Origin: Agrocybe praecox
Lineage: Eukaryota; Basidiomycota; Agaricomycetes; Agaricales; Agrocybaceae
Length of the DNA: 64,000 nucleotides
Assembly (NCBI GenBank): GCA_964017145.1
Contig: OZ024843.1
Coordinates: 487,001 to 551,000, forward strand
Reading direction: 5' to 3'
Positions 23,051 through 35,188 of the stretch are shown piece by piece. The notes under the pieces are model-generated. The model saw only the letters and a program-made list of their open reading frames with translations, was not told the DNA's origin and ran no database searches. The stretch's first letter is position 1. Every line of letters begins with the position of its first letter. Position numbers and translations under genes: made by a program.

Positions 23051-25286
23051 TTACGCCGAATAGGTACTTATAATAAGTTGTCGAGCTTCATCGGATCGTA
23101 CATTAAACGAACATTCAAACTTTGACTTGTGTCTGTTTGCTCATACGAGTTGAAATAAGTGCGAAGCAATGATGTCAGGTCGTAAAAACATACCGAATGA
23201 GACCGAACTCCTCGAATTCTTCGTCGATTGGAACAAGGTTTCCATCCTTGTCCTTCACCTGTTCGATCGTGAAGCACGCTAGGATAGAGACCATTGTCAG
23301 CCAGACCTGACGTGGAAGAAAAGTTGAATATTTTGAGCTTTGGAAAAATATGGGACCTCACAGTGGCGCTACCGACATGTTTTCCTACACATATTCTTCC
23401 AAGGAGAAGTAGCAGAAATCAGTCAATATAGTGAGACGGAATGAAATTTGTTTATTTCACCTGCGGCCAAATCCATACGCGAAAATTCTATCGTCGCCGT
23501 TGAGCTTCCCAGATTCATCCAAAAACCTCTCGGGATTGAAAGTGTATGGATCAGGATATCGGACTTCGTCGTGGGTTATCCCCCTAGTGTGGTTAATTTA
23601 TTAGTACAGCTTGGCATTGCATGCCAACGATTTTAATAATCTAACCATATGTTTGGAAAAACAGTTGCACCTAATAGGATATATCATGATTAATCCGAGA
23701 CCTTTCTCTAGCCATATATAAAGCACTTTACCTTTCGGAATAAAATAGCCTTTATAATAATCGTCCTCGGACGCTGCGTGCGGGATAGAAAGTGGCAGTG
23801 GCGGAGCTATCCTCAGGACCTCGCGATAGATTGCTTCGATGTATGGCATCTTGCCGTTATTGCGATCGTTGAAGTTAGGTAGGCGTTTGGAGCCGACGAC
23901 TCGTTCGATTTCCTGGTATGCTTTTTGTTGCACCTCAGGGTGCTTTGTCATGTAATAGAAAAAGGCTTTTGTTATCGCGATAGTCTAAATGAACTTTGTT
24001 GTTAGCTCGCCTCGTCAAACTGTACCGGGAAGACGACGAATATGCAAGATGGAGCTTACCGTGTCCGATGCAGCTACAGATCGTACAAGGTTGATATCAC
24101 GATCAAACACGTTTCAGATGGATAGTAATAGATGGACAACGCACCACTGTAGACAGTAAACGCAACACTCTTGACAGCTTCTTCTTCCTCAACGGTGACA
24201 CTGTCATCAGAAAACTTTCTTTCGAGCATGTCAGTGACCAACGAAGGAATCGCTTTTCCTGCAGCCTATTTCCCAGTAAATACCCAGTCTCGTCAAATTA
24301 AAATCGACTCACGATTTGTTTCCTTGCATATTCCAGGGGAATATCAGTCATCACCTTTTTTAATTTCCGAACCAGTGCAGCAGTTCTGACAGACATCGTT
24401 CCAGGAACCCATGCAGGTATTTTTCCGAGAACGGGCAGAACGTTCACGAAACTGGCTCCTGGGGTTAAAAGGCCTGCTACGAGGACGGTCGCCTCGTCGG
24501 CAGCTTTGATGCAAGGATCGTCTAGAGATTTTGTATCGTATCCGTACATGGAAGAGAGTGGAATCGATATAGAGAGTCTACGTTCACTGTTTTAGCGTTC
24601 CTGATCTTGAGATGCTAAGAGAAGAAAACCGCACATTTTGTTATGTTCCTCAAAGTCTTTGGGTCTTTCTAATAGGTTTTGTAGCATTTCGTGAACCTTG
24701 TCTGTCTGCAGCGGAAAATACTTCTGAGCCTCCACTTTCCGGAAATTCTGTTGACAGATCTTTCGATGTAGTCTCCACTCGTCAGTGTGCCTCAAAAGAG
24801 GGATTGTGGAGTCCCATCCCATTCTGAAGGAAATCTATGAGACTAAGCAATACTGGTATACGTATCAGAATCTTACAATTTGGTAACAGGAATCGTTGGT
24901 CTATCGGAATAATTGCTGGCCCGTTTCTCGAGTAATTCGTCCACGTCTTCGACTATGTTCAGGATAACGACATGGTTTCCGAGGGCTTCAAAGTGAAGTA
25001 CTGCACCTAACCATTTAACCTAGTCAGCGAACATACAATATGACGCGACGGGCCCCAGTATACACTGACTATTATATTTCGTTCCCCACTCCATGTAGGT
25101 TTGAGCACCGTCTTCGAGAGGGAAATCCAGCGCGTTTCCAATCAGTGGCTTCGGCTTTGGACCCGGAGGATATGGTAAACGCGAGCGACTCCTAAAAGCA
25201 AGTACAAGTTTGATCACTCCCGCTAGTAAAACTACAAATAACGCAGCAGTAACGGGCGAAAACATTATGTGCAGCTGTTCAAACAT
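23051..25286 (-). CDS. Cytochrome P450, CYP64-like, intact
   Basis: Full-length paralogue of the partial P450 at 1-1879. N-terminal anchor FSPVTAALFVVLLAGVIKLVLA, proline-rich hinge LPYPPGPKPKPLIGNALDFP, HFEALGNHVVILN, DELLEKRASNYSDRPT, WRLHRKICQQNFRK (near 24775), I-helix AASDTT with normal Asp (near 24080), K-helix EAIYREVLR (near 23830), FNPERFLDE (near 23525), haem loop FGRRICVG split by an intron (near 23400-23460). Ends RQLIISTYSA, stop 23051-23053. About eleven introns, all GT-AG and in frame. A second ATG at 25265 would also give an anchored protein. Likely ER monooxygenase in the same pathway as the neighbouring genes; substrate unknown. Confidence 0.9.
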
Positions 25287-25869
25287 TCAATAGTAGAGCA
25301 AGCGCCGAACGGGGTGTTACGAGTCAAAAACGCCGAACTAGCTGCTATTTATGCGGTCCTATATGACCAGGGTCAGTGGGAAGTTGTTCATTGCCGTTCA
25401 AACTACGATAAAGCTATTGTGACAGAAGGTGCTGAATCTCGCGTACCCGCCACAGCGGCCAAATGCTGTAATTTGGATATGAAGGGAATCAGAGATTCAG
25501 AAGGAGCCGTAAGAACATCATTGGGAATAATCTTTGCACTCATGGCTACTGATCGGCGCCCAAGTTTTGCCATCAAGGAAGTGCGAACTGAGCGCTGGAG
25601 ACTTGTTCTATCTGCAATTCGAGAGGAACTATGGGAGCTTAAGAGAGAACAGCACAACCGCAACAAAAAGCAGGGAGCGAAAACACCGAACTGGTTCGGA
25701 CCGATGGCTTACATAAACATCGGACGGCCCAGTTGTTCCGGTGCTACCTTCTCCCTCCAGATCTCAGTTTCTTTTGCATTTCTTCGTTCGAAAGTCAGAA
25801 TACAGATTTCCCTGGCTTATAACCACAGATATATATGCGGATGCGCACATTCGTGAAACTTTCAGTTTA

Positions 25870-27308
25870 ATGGCCGAAACTGTCACAGAATCAAGCGGAC
25901 CAACTGCCTCTGGGTCTATGCCCAATTCTGAGGGTACCGCGAGTGCAGATGCGAACTCAACGAAGACACGAATTAGGCGCCCTAAAGGAAAGGGAAACTG
26001 TAACAACAAGATTGGAAATAACCAGTACAAGGATCGGCGTAAGTGTGCTAGTTATATATGAGTTGAAGCCACCTTAACAGCTCATGTTATCTTTGCGTTG
26101 ACAGCCCGCAGAGACGACCCTCATGTCGCCGAAATACTTAAAGCATACCACATAAGGGGTATCACAGATAGTAGACTTATAAGCAAGATGCTGTTGGATG
26201 AGCACAGTATTACTCTGTGGTAAGTGCCTTTATGTCGTTCTTGACATACTTTACGCTGAACGCCACCTTCATTATTACTCAGTGAAGGCTCGGTTAACCG
26301 TCGCAGAAAGCTTCTTGGTCTACGAGCAAGCGGTGCAACCACGAGACAACTTGATGAAGCGCTGAAGCAGGAGCTCATTCTCGAACAAATCAGAAAAGAT
26401 GGGACAGGCAGAATTGGGGCAAGGACTGTCAAAATTAGGATATTCGAAGAACGAGGGATACACTTGACCAGGTGCATGATTTGATATTCTTCTCATTACC
26501 TTGATTTAACACCTTTCGCAGAGATTATATTCGCGAACAAATGAAACATTTGGATCCCGCTTACGACGCGAGAGGAAATAAACATGTCAAAGCCAAGAGG
26601 CGGGCAAAAATACTTGAGATGCAGCTTCAGCAGGAGCAAGCCGCTTCTCAGGTGTCTGCTGACCAGAACTCGAGCGCGAACTTGAATTTGGCACAGCACC
26701 CTCCGGAACAATATGAGCAGAACCAGGATCAGGAACCGTTCTCAGGAGTGGGTCAAGACCTTTCTCCTAGTCGTCAGCAGCGTCGGCCAATAACACGAGC
26801 ACCGCAAGCCCCTCCATCAGTCGAGCAGCCTATGTCGAGTGTCCTACATTCCACCCCAGACTCTGCAGATTCCGCTCGTCCCCATGACACATCGGATAGC
26901 GAGGATAATTATCCAGGCTTTGAAGATTACACACAATTCAACCAGGACATGGCAATGGACGTGGATACCATTTATGCTCCGGCACCCGCATCGTCCTCCA
27001 TAAACCCAAACACGAATAATGGCGCACCATCAGCCCCACCTTCTCAAATCACTCGTACAGCACCACGAGCCGTCACAGTGTCAAAAATCGCCGCTTTGAA
27101 AATTATTCAAGAAACGACACCTAAGATACAAGAGCTCACTCGGTTAATTGGGTCTTTACACCCAGGTGTTAATGACGATTCTAGGTCTGCCAATGTTGAC
27201 GAAAGTCTAACCCAGGAAGAGGTGGATCTTGTGCTCAAGGGTATGGAAGCTGCGGCGCTTTTGGAAAGACAATTGGCACGGATGTGTTCGTGGAAAAAGA
27301 ATAATTGA
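25870..27308 (+). CDS. Helix-turn-helix protein related to integrase-type transposase N-terminus
   Basis: Spliced from four exons; product about 430 residues. Ser/Thr- and Lys-rich start (MAETVTESSGPTAS), then HVAEILKAYHIRGITDSRLISKMLLDEHSI, EGSVNRRRKLLGLRASG, QLDEALKQELILEQIRKDGTGRIGARTVK and RGIHLTRDYIREQMKHLDP. These blocks match, from knowledge of the family, the two-helix-turn-helix N-terminal part of basidiomycete integrase-core proteins. The DDE catalytic core is absent; instead comes a long Gln/Pro/Ser-rich tail, an acidic patch with DTSDSEDNYPGFEDY, and a C-terminal helical region ending LARMCSWKKNN. Reading frame is open throughout. Could be a domesticated DNA-binding protein or a transposon subunit acting with a separate catalytic protein. 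Confidence 0.7.
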
Positions 27309-29242
27309 AGATGGTGTGCACCCGCATGAAAAATTACCTGGTCGCGACGTTTCGGACATTTTTATGTTTCTCTTTAGTACATGATTCTACGGTGAAGGAA
27401 CGTCAAGGAACACGGAATGTTCGTCCTTTATCCGCTCCGCATTGGTCATTTATTGGAAGGATCTTTCGCAAAATTTTGATTTCACATTCGCCCTGCGAGG
27501 TCAGCCATGCGAAAGGTGACAAAAGCATGGCTTCGTTTGGGAAAGCACACGACCTGTCGATTCTCCATGTTTTACATCCTGCGACCTCACTTATTTTTTT
27601 CCGTGACCACAGCCTTCTGGTCGGAGTCGTTTGTCTTTCGATTACAACCCAATCTGAGGCAGGCAGGCGGCGGCGATCTGTTTGTCATGGGTTCATTCTG
27701 TCGAAAACACCGGAAACCCACCTTTTTATCCGCTCAAAATGGATATCACTACAACCCAGTATCTTCTCGAAGGCGACTCGACGTTTGCGGTCTCTTGTGC
27801 CCTGGCTTGTCAACATTTTCAAGATACCAGCGACCTTTTGAGCTGCAACCAGAAGCTGGGCGTGATAGTCATTTATCTCTTCTACCCAGGAGCTCCAGAT
27901 TCCATCTAGTTAACCTTTGTACCATGGCCCTCCTTCTGAATGTCCCGTCCCAATATTTCGTCGATCCAACTTCGTTCGTAGACCGCCTGCTGCTCTTTTG
28001 GCTGGCTAATATAATCGGACACACATGTACGCCGCATTGTAATTCCTTCGTTGAGTGATGGCCACGTTACGCCGCCACCCTCGCCTCCACCGACGCCTTA
28101 GAGTCATTCAATTCGTATGGACTTTCGAGTTGACGGAGACGAGCTATTGATGGATGGTGCTCCGGCGAGCATTTCCATGTACATATAACTGCTATGGCTC
28201 TGTATCACGCCGTGAATGCCCTTGTGCGTTTCTACCGTTGTACTGCCTGCTTTACGCGCATGCAATCCATCGTGTCCTTGAGAAGAATGTCCTTCAATAC
28301 ACAATACAGTCTTGCCGACTCGGAAAGCTTAGGCACCTAGTCCTTGGCCTCCACCCAGAATACATGGATTTTGGGCACAATCAGGTATCCAAAAATCGTG
28401 AATTTGGAGAATGGCCGAGGCCTTTTAGGATCGGTAGTGGGGATGGGGCGAAGGATGGCTGGTTTGCGTGCTGGAATAATAATAATAATAATAATACAAA
28501 GTTTAATTCAGATCTCGAAGGCTCTATTTCTCAGGACCACCTGTAGGTATTCACCTGTTGCCCGGTTTTGGACGACAATTACGGTGCTGATTTATCCCTT
28601 TTCAACTTCAAGGGCTTGAAACACATGGATATTCACCTTGGAAAGACACTCTGGTTCGGTCAGTGATTTAGGTATTCCTAATATTCGTTGTCATTCTTGC
28701 TGACATATTCATTATTTTTCCCCATGTAGCTCTGCCCCTCTGCCCGCTTTCTTGCAGTCGCGAAGATGAAGCTAAACTCGAAGTAAGAGTTCAGATGGGA
28801 GCCTGAAAACGTTTTTGAGCAAATCTCTAAACAACATTTTAGTTGGAAACGAACATTTGGAGCATGAACAATTTGGATGACGATATAAACCGACCTATCA
28901 CACCTTCGCTTCTGTTCGTATATCTGATACCCCTCGAATCAGTGTCGACCTGTATACTTAAAACATGATCGTTCCTGAATGTACATATCCCAAGTGTAAA
29001 ACGCGCCCAACAGGCGATACCGATTACGTTCGTAAGTATCATAGGCGTTTCAAACGGAATGTCTGTGATCCCGGACACGACGATGAACGCTGGCGCTTTG
29101 GCGCTTAACGACTGGATAGCTAGTCAGCGGACTGCGACCCTATCTTCGGGTTGGTATAAAAATTGAAGCTAGGGCCCTTCTTGTCTTGTTGTTTCTTCCG
29201 ACATCCTGCATCAACGTTCAACCTGAATCGGCGCCCCTTGCC
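27309..29242. other. Intergenic region, no clear gene
   Basis: About 1.9 kb. Overlapping open frames at 27305-28058 have no family resemblance and low-complexity composition. An (AAT)7 tract lies at 28475-28495. A 47-codon open frame with spaced Cys/His is listed separately at 28965-29108. Confidence 0.35.
28475..28495. repeat. (AAT)7 microsatellite
   Basis: Seven consecutive AAT units. Confidence 0.9.
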
Positions 29243-31747
29243 ATGATGGACGCACTACCTCTATCCCTCTCGCATGCGCTCGTCGGGAGCTTTGTTATCC
29301 TCGTCCTGTCGAGTATCTTTAGCAAGGGTAAGGTGTGTTTTTGAGCTTTAATCAACGCTGGATGGATATTAACGACTCGGCTACTTTTGGTTTGTTAATC
29401 TAGCTAGACCATATACCTTCCTTGGGACATTCCTACCCTTTCCTTCGATGGATTACCGCTTTTCAGTACCTGTTAGGGTTCGGAAAGAAGTTCGCATTGG
29501 AGGGGTATAGAAAGGTCCGTATTTGATTTGATTTTTATTGAATAAATATCACGATAGTAATTCGCAGATCTTTTAGTTCGGTACAACTCCCTTCAAATTC
29601 ACAGTTTTAGGCGGTGGTGATATCTTAATCGTAAACGATACAGAAAAGATTGAAGAGATGCGTAGGGCTTCAGAGGATGTTATGGATGCTGAGTCGCCTA
29701 TAGCTTGGGTATGTGTGTCGGTTTCTGTGTGTCTCGAATCCTCGCCCATCTTTTCGTTTCCTTTGTAGTTCTTTCAATTTGACTACACACTAGGCCCACG
29801 ATTCATGGCGAACCCATACCATTTGGACGTTATCAAGACGTCTATGACAAGGAACATTGGTGCGAGATTCGCGGAGATTCATGAGGAGGTGGTGAGCGCG
29901 TATAGGGAGGGGATTCCGGGATCTGAATCTAATGGTGCGTCGCATTATTACTACCCGTTCAAATCTCAGACATATAACTTGAACTAGATTGGGTAGCCCT
30001 TTCGGCTTATGCTCTGCAACTGGATGTTATAACCAAAGTCTCGTCTCGGTATTTTGTCGGGGAGCCATTGTGTATGTTCTGCCATTGATCTAATATTTCT
30101 ACCTTCTAAATTTCTTTGGATATTCCTCTCTAGACCGAAATGCAGAACTTCGATCCATATGCGAAAAAGCCGCCATCGAGCTGTTCAAGTCGAGCTTTAT
30201 CAGATGGGCGCCGGCTTTCCTTCGAGGGTGAGTACCCATGGATTGCCATTACCCAAGATGTTCTTGGCGAAAAAATAATAATTTTGAAATAACTACAGGC
30301 CGGCAGCATATCTATTTACGAGTCTTCCCAAATTTCGACGCGACATGGAGGAGCTCATCAGACCCATTGTCGAGTATAGATTTGAGCAGGAGAAAGTGCA
30401 CGGCCGCGAGTGGGATGATAAGCCGGTGGGTATCATCACTCCTTTCGAACAAGGTCGTGTATGGGATACTGATAAACTTACTATATTTTGTTGCCCTAGA
30501 ATGACCTGATTACCTGGCTGATGGATGGTGCCCGTGCAGCGGGGGAAGGGATTGATGTTTCTGACTTGGCGAGTCGAATTATTTTTATTAGCTTTGCTGC
30601 TATTCATACTTCGTCTGCGGTATGTGATATTCTTTTCCAACCCTCTCCTACTATCTTCTTGCTGCGATTGGCGGCAACCTCCTCATTTGTTAACTTCTAA
30701 TTCTGAATCTGACTCTACTCTCACTTTCATGCAGTCCGTCACCTCAGCGATATTCGAGTTATGTTTGGCGCCTAACGACTCTGAGGAGATCAGAAAAGAA
30801 GTAAGAAAGGTTATCGAAGAAGATGGATGGTCCAAAGCGGCTCTTGGTAAAATGCATAAGCTAGATAGCTTCTTACGAGAATCGCAGAGACTCCATTTCG
30901 TTTCTATATGTGAGTTTTCATATCCGCTTTTCCAGAAATCATTCAATCTAATGTTGTTCTTTTGCCCTTCTGTTATTCTATGTGTTCTATGATTTTTGTA
31001 CATTTTAATATGCGCAGTCACCATGGGCAGACTGCTCAAAAAAGACTACACCTTCGCAGACGGGACGTTCATACCCAAAGGAATTGTGTTATCCGTGAAC
31101 GCCCTACGCTCGGCATCGGGATGAAGCGCTCTATGAGGATGGGCGGACGTTTAAAGGATTTCGATATGTACCGGTACAACCTCCTCCGCCGGAACTTGAA
31201 GGCAAGGTTCCAACTTGTGCCAGTGGTGTAAAGCAGCAGCGGCGTTTGGCTGTTACGCCTACGCCAGATTATTTGGGCTTTGGATGTGGAAAAGGGGCTT
31301 GGTGAGTATTGGTTTGGTTTGGTTTGGTTTCTTCTTGAATGTTTTCATGAGAACTTGGTCACCTTTCGACTTTGAGATTGATTTGAGTGATCCACGATGA
31401 TCGCTGTTATGTTATCATCATCAACTTCGTTTTCTTCAACTTCTTGTTCGATACCCAGAGTGTTAACATAACCCATCCCCTCATTTTATTCACACACACC
31501 TTAACTTCATGCACGCACCTTTTCCCCATTTTCATTCCTTTAACTCCATCTATTTAGCCCAGGCCGCTTCTTCGCCGTCACGGAGATGAAAACAATGCTA
31601 GCTCACCTCTTGCTCAACTACGAGATAAAATTGGAGGACCCGACGAGGTTTCCGAAAAAATTCGTTTTAGAGATTAATAGTCTACCGAACATGGGCGCGA
31701 GGATTCTGATTAGGAAGAGGAGGAGCGGGCGTGGGGAGGAGGATTGA
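29243..31747 (+). pseudogene. Cytochrome P450, CYP503-like, with one-base frameshift
   Basis: Paralogue of the P450 at 10347-12374. Anchor ALVGSFVILVLSSIF, LDHIPSLGHSYPFLRW, FFQFDYTLGPRF, NDLITWLMDGARAAGEG, I-helix FISFAAIHTSS, K-helix FLRESQR (near 30875), then the exon with TFADGTFIPKG. In that exon an extra C in the CCC at 31102-31104 shifts the frame and gives a stop at 31123-31125. Reading resumes in the other frame with ARHRDEALYEDG and FKGFRYV, and continues intact through haem loop FGCGKGACPGRFFA (intron-split) to stop at 31745-31747. Only this indel is seen, so it is either a very young pseudogene or a sequencing error. Confidence 0.85.
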
Positions 31748-34700
31748 GAGTTGTGAGGAAGGTCAGGGGGGTTCGATCGGTTCGTACTCAATGTCTCTTA
31801 ATGTTATGTATGTGTACATATTCTTATGTATCCCTAACATCGAATTATTTTACCAACTTGAAAGTTATATGTTATGTTATGTTTTCAAATATAGGTATGT
31901 CATACTCGCGGTATGCGTCACAGCTTCCACTTCCACTTCCTTATCTGGGTCTCGAGTAACGACCGATAATTAAGCAGCTCTATGCGGAAAAAGGAAGAAT
32001 CGCCCCAAATCACTCTCACCCCTTCCCATTTCCGTTTCTTCCCCTTAAACGTGGCTCTAAGAAATGCTAACCGGAAATAATTATAAACATAGACCTGACA
32101 AAGTAGCCGTCTGCGTCCAGTACCTGTAAGTAGGTACATACGGTCCATCGGTACGATTTGCAGTTTGCACCTTGTGAGTATGTATACGCCACTGGGAAAG
32201 TATGCGACTCGACTCGGAGAGTCGGGATGAGTCTCTGCGATCTTGCGCAGCGTGATGTTCGAGGCAAAAAAAAAAAAAACATCCCTTCGGAGCATGCATG
32301 ATTTGCGGGTCTTTAAATATGCAAGTTTTTTATATATTTCTGCAACTCGATCGTGCGTGGTGAGTGCTTTTCTACGAAGAGTCCAAAAACTGGGCTTTCT
32401 AGGCATCAGAGAGCGTCTCGCTCATTATCAGCTTAGGTATGCATTCAGATAGATTATAGACGTTATATTCACTATTTTTTAGAACTACGCAGGCCATATC
32501 CTCTCTATTAAGTGAAGAAAGAGAGCCTAAGCCTATGAACTAAGCCTATTTTATATAACCTTTATATTGACCGTTGGTATATATTATACCAGAGCTGTCC
32601 AAAATTCTCTCCAATTTTCCTGCATGCTGAAATACCATATACAACTTCCCTGTGATCCAAATTCAACGAAGACATATTGCATATGTATTTATATTTTGTA
32701 AACTAATCAGGGTATAAAAAAGTATGTTGCTACACACACCCTATCCCCAGGACCAAAACATATCCAATACTTGCATCCATATATAAGGTTGATATAAGGT
32801 GGCAATTGGTGAATAAGGCAGGAAACCGTGAAGCGGCCGTGGCGAAAGGCTTAGAGCCTTAGTTAATAATTACGGCATCCACTGCAAAATCTCGTTCGTT
32901 GCAAGGATTTCACGGGGAACTTCACGTTATTCTCCAACAAAATTCGTTGTATGTATGTGTCTACATCCTATACACGCAATGAGCAAAAAAATTGGATCTA
33001 CATATTCGTGCTTGTAAAGTATGAGAAACACCGGTTACCTGGGTATGCCGGTTTCAGGGCCATCAATAGTATAACGTGAAATGCAGTGCACCGGCACGTA
33101 CGTAGGGACTTATCCGACACCGATCCTAGCTCCCTTCCAGTTCCGAAAATTTTGAAAGACGTACATAATAGAGGACCTCCATCCCAATGCTCCCGTCGTT
33201 GACTCGGGAATCGGTGTTAGCGCTGTCATCGATTACGAGCTGAGAGATGTAAAATTTACATGGAGATGAAGGCCGCTCCGCTCTTAGAATGTGTGTGTCG
33301 CGGAAGGTGGAGGTAAAAATGATATGGAATGAAGGCAGATTCAGAATTTTTGGCGCGAAGAACTTGAACATGAGCCTTCCGGAGCCCGGACACTCACTCA
33401 AATACTTACTCAGTGCAATCAGTCATCAGCTGTACATAACTCTTTACTCAAAATATTGGAATGGTAATTGGTCAATTTTCTTGTTCCTGACACTGTGATG
33501 GTTTATTTTTAGATTTTTATGTTCACCAATGATCAGGGCAGTTACTTGTGGTGCAGCTCATACGTACGTGCCTAATATAATACCATATGCACTGTGTACT
33601 TGCTGTTCTGATCGTTTATGTTACTACGCCATCGATGGGTACCCATCTAGCAAAAAGACTCACAATTCTGGGTGCTATATACATACGCTATTTGAAGCTA
33701 TAGCTCCGTGACATACATACATCCCGCGGCGCACGCGATCGTTGTTGGAAATGGAAATGGGATAGGGGGGGAGCGGTAACCAACGTCCATCATCACCCAA
33801 ATATACATATGTATACCCACAGAAACCGTCGACAATCAAGCGAGGCACATGGGATGAGAGTCACATGTAATTCTACACTGACATTTCCCCAAAACAAACA
33901 TTCGGGATCTCTTCGTAATGCCCAAGTGGGGCATCAAACTCAAACTTGGACTCAGTAACATATGATGTATACGCGTACGTATGTAAGATGCATGTAAGAT
34001 GAAAAATAATAATCACAATACCATCCATCAGATTGCCAAGAGAGAGAGAGAGAGGGGGGAGTCTGGACACTCCTGAGAGGCGTATCAATGGGAGTTTATT
34101 TATTGCGCGCGCATATGTACGAGGGCATGCTACTCACCACATGTGTTTTTGCGCAAAACTGGGGTCACCTGTGGGGCCCATGGGCCATCACTGATTCATA
34201 TTCATATATCATGGTATATCATATATTTGGAATTGACCAAATTCTATTTATAGATTTTGGAAGAAGTGGCAACCGGTGATTGGCGCTTAAAATACGATAG
34301 TATGGAGATGCTATCTCTGTGTAAGTGGACCCGTGATAGTTCACTATGAGAGGCAGAGTATGCTTGAGGTATTAGGTATCTGCTAATGGTTGGTAAGACA
34401 AGCTGTGCAACCAAACCGTGAACGAACGAACGAACAAGCAAACTTTGAATTTGATCTCCGGCCAAACCCCTACATTGTGACGGCCGGAGCTTCCCGACAG
34501 ACATTATTATCGTTATGACATCGGGCAATGAGACGCGACGGGACCCGACTGGCTCTATTCATTCATCCACTAGCACCCAACGGGCGTTTCGTATGTACTT
34601 GCTGGAAAATTTCTATCATTAACCAAGGAAAACTTGACTCGAAGATGTAGGACTATTATAACGTATATTAGACCCGATGGCCCAGGCATTGCGAGCTAGT

Positions 34701-35188
34701 GGATGGATGGACCCACGGCTGCCACTGAACTCTTCTCGATAATTAAGACTCGAGGAGAGGCCTTTCTAATTATGGTTGGTTGGGACACAAAGAGGCTAGA
34801 GCAGTCTCAGACACACGAGTCTTGGAGATGGATATGGACATGTGGATTTCGGTACGAATCCAGCAGATGAGGGAGTCTGAGACTACCCACATATGGGGAT
34901 AACAGTAGGTATACACATCGCGGATCTCTGTACCGTGATTCTCACCCCGCGCAAAGTTACGCGAACCCCGAATCAAATGTACATACGTACGGCACATAGG
35001 GCTGCTGATGGAAATGGATTATTCTTTTTTTAGCCGGTTCGTTTGACCCTTTATAAACCATGAATCAACTCAACCGTATTTTCTCTTTGGAATTAACCCT
35101 AGTCCGCCCTTGTCGCTTCTGAGCGCTCTGCCCCTCTGACCTTTTCCACTTAGCCTTTTTAAACGTTTAACAAGCGTAGTGAATCATA
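31748..35188. other. Long intergenic region, no gene seen
   Basis: About 3.4 kb with no recognisable coding sequence on either strand. It holds an A-run of about 13 at 32266-32279, a (GA)n tract near 34040-34053, a CGAA repeat near 34421-34436, and many TATATA and TACGTA motifs. The last few hundred bases are presumably the promoter of the hexose transporter. Confidence 0.5.

Noticed and set aside
25269..25856. A 195-codon open frame overlapping the start of the intact P450
   Set aside because: Overlaps the P450 first exon in antisense and runs through its promoter. It has no family resemblance, and a similar-size frame exists on the opposite strand. It could be a relic, but I cannot support it.
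27305..28058. Two overlapping open frames of about 180 codons
   Set aside because: They overlap each other in different frames, have no recognisable domains and no spliced continuation.
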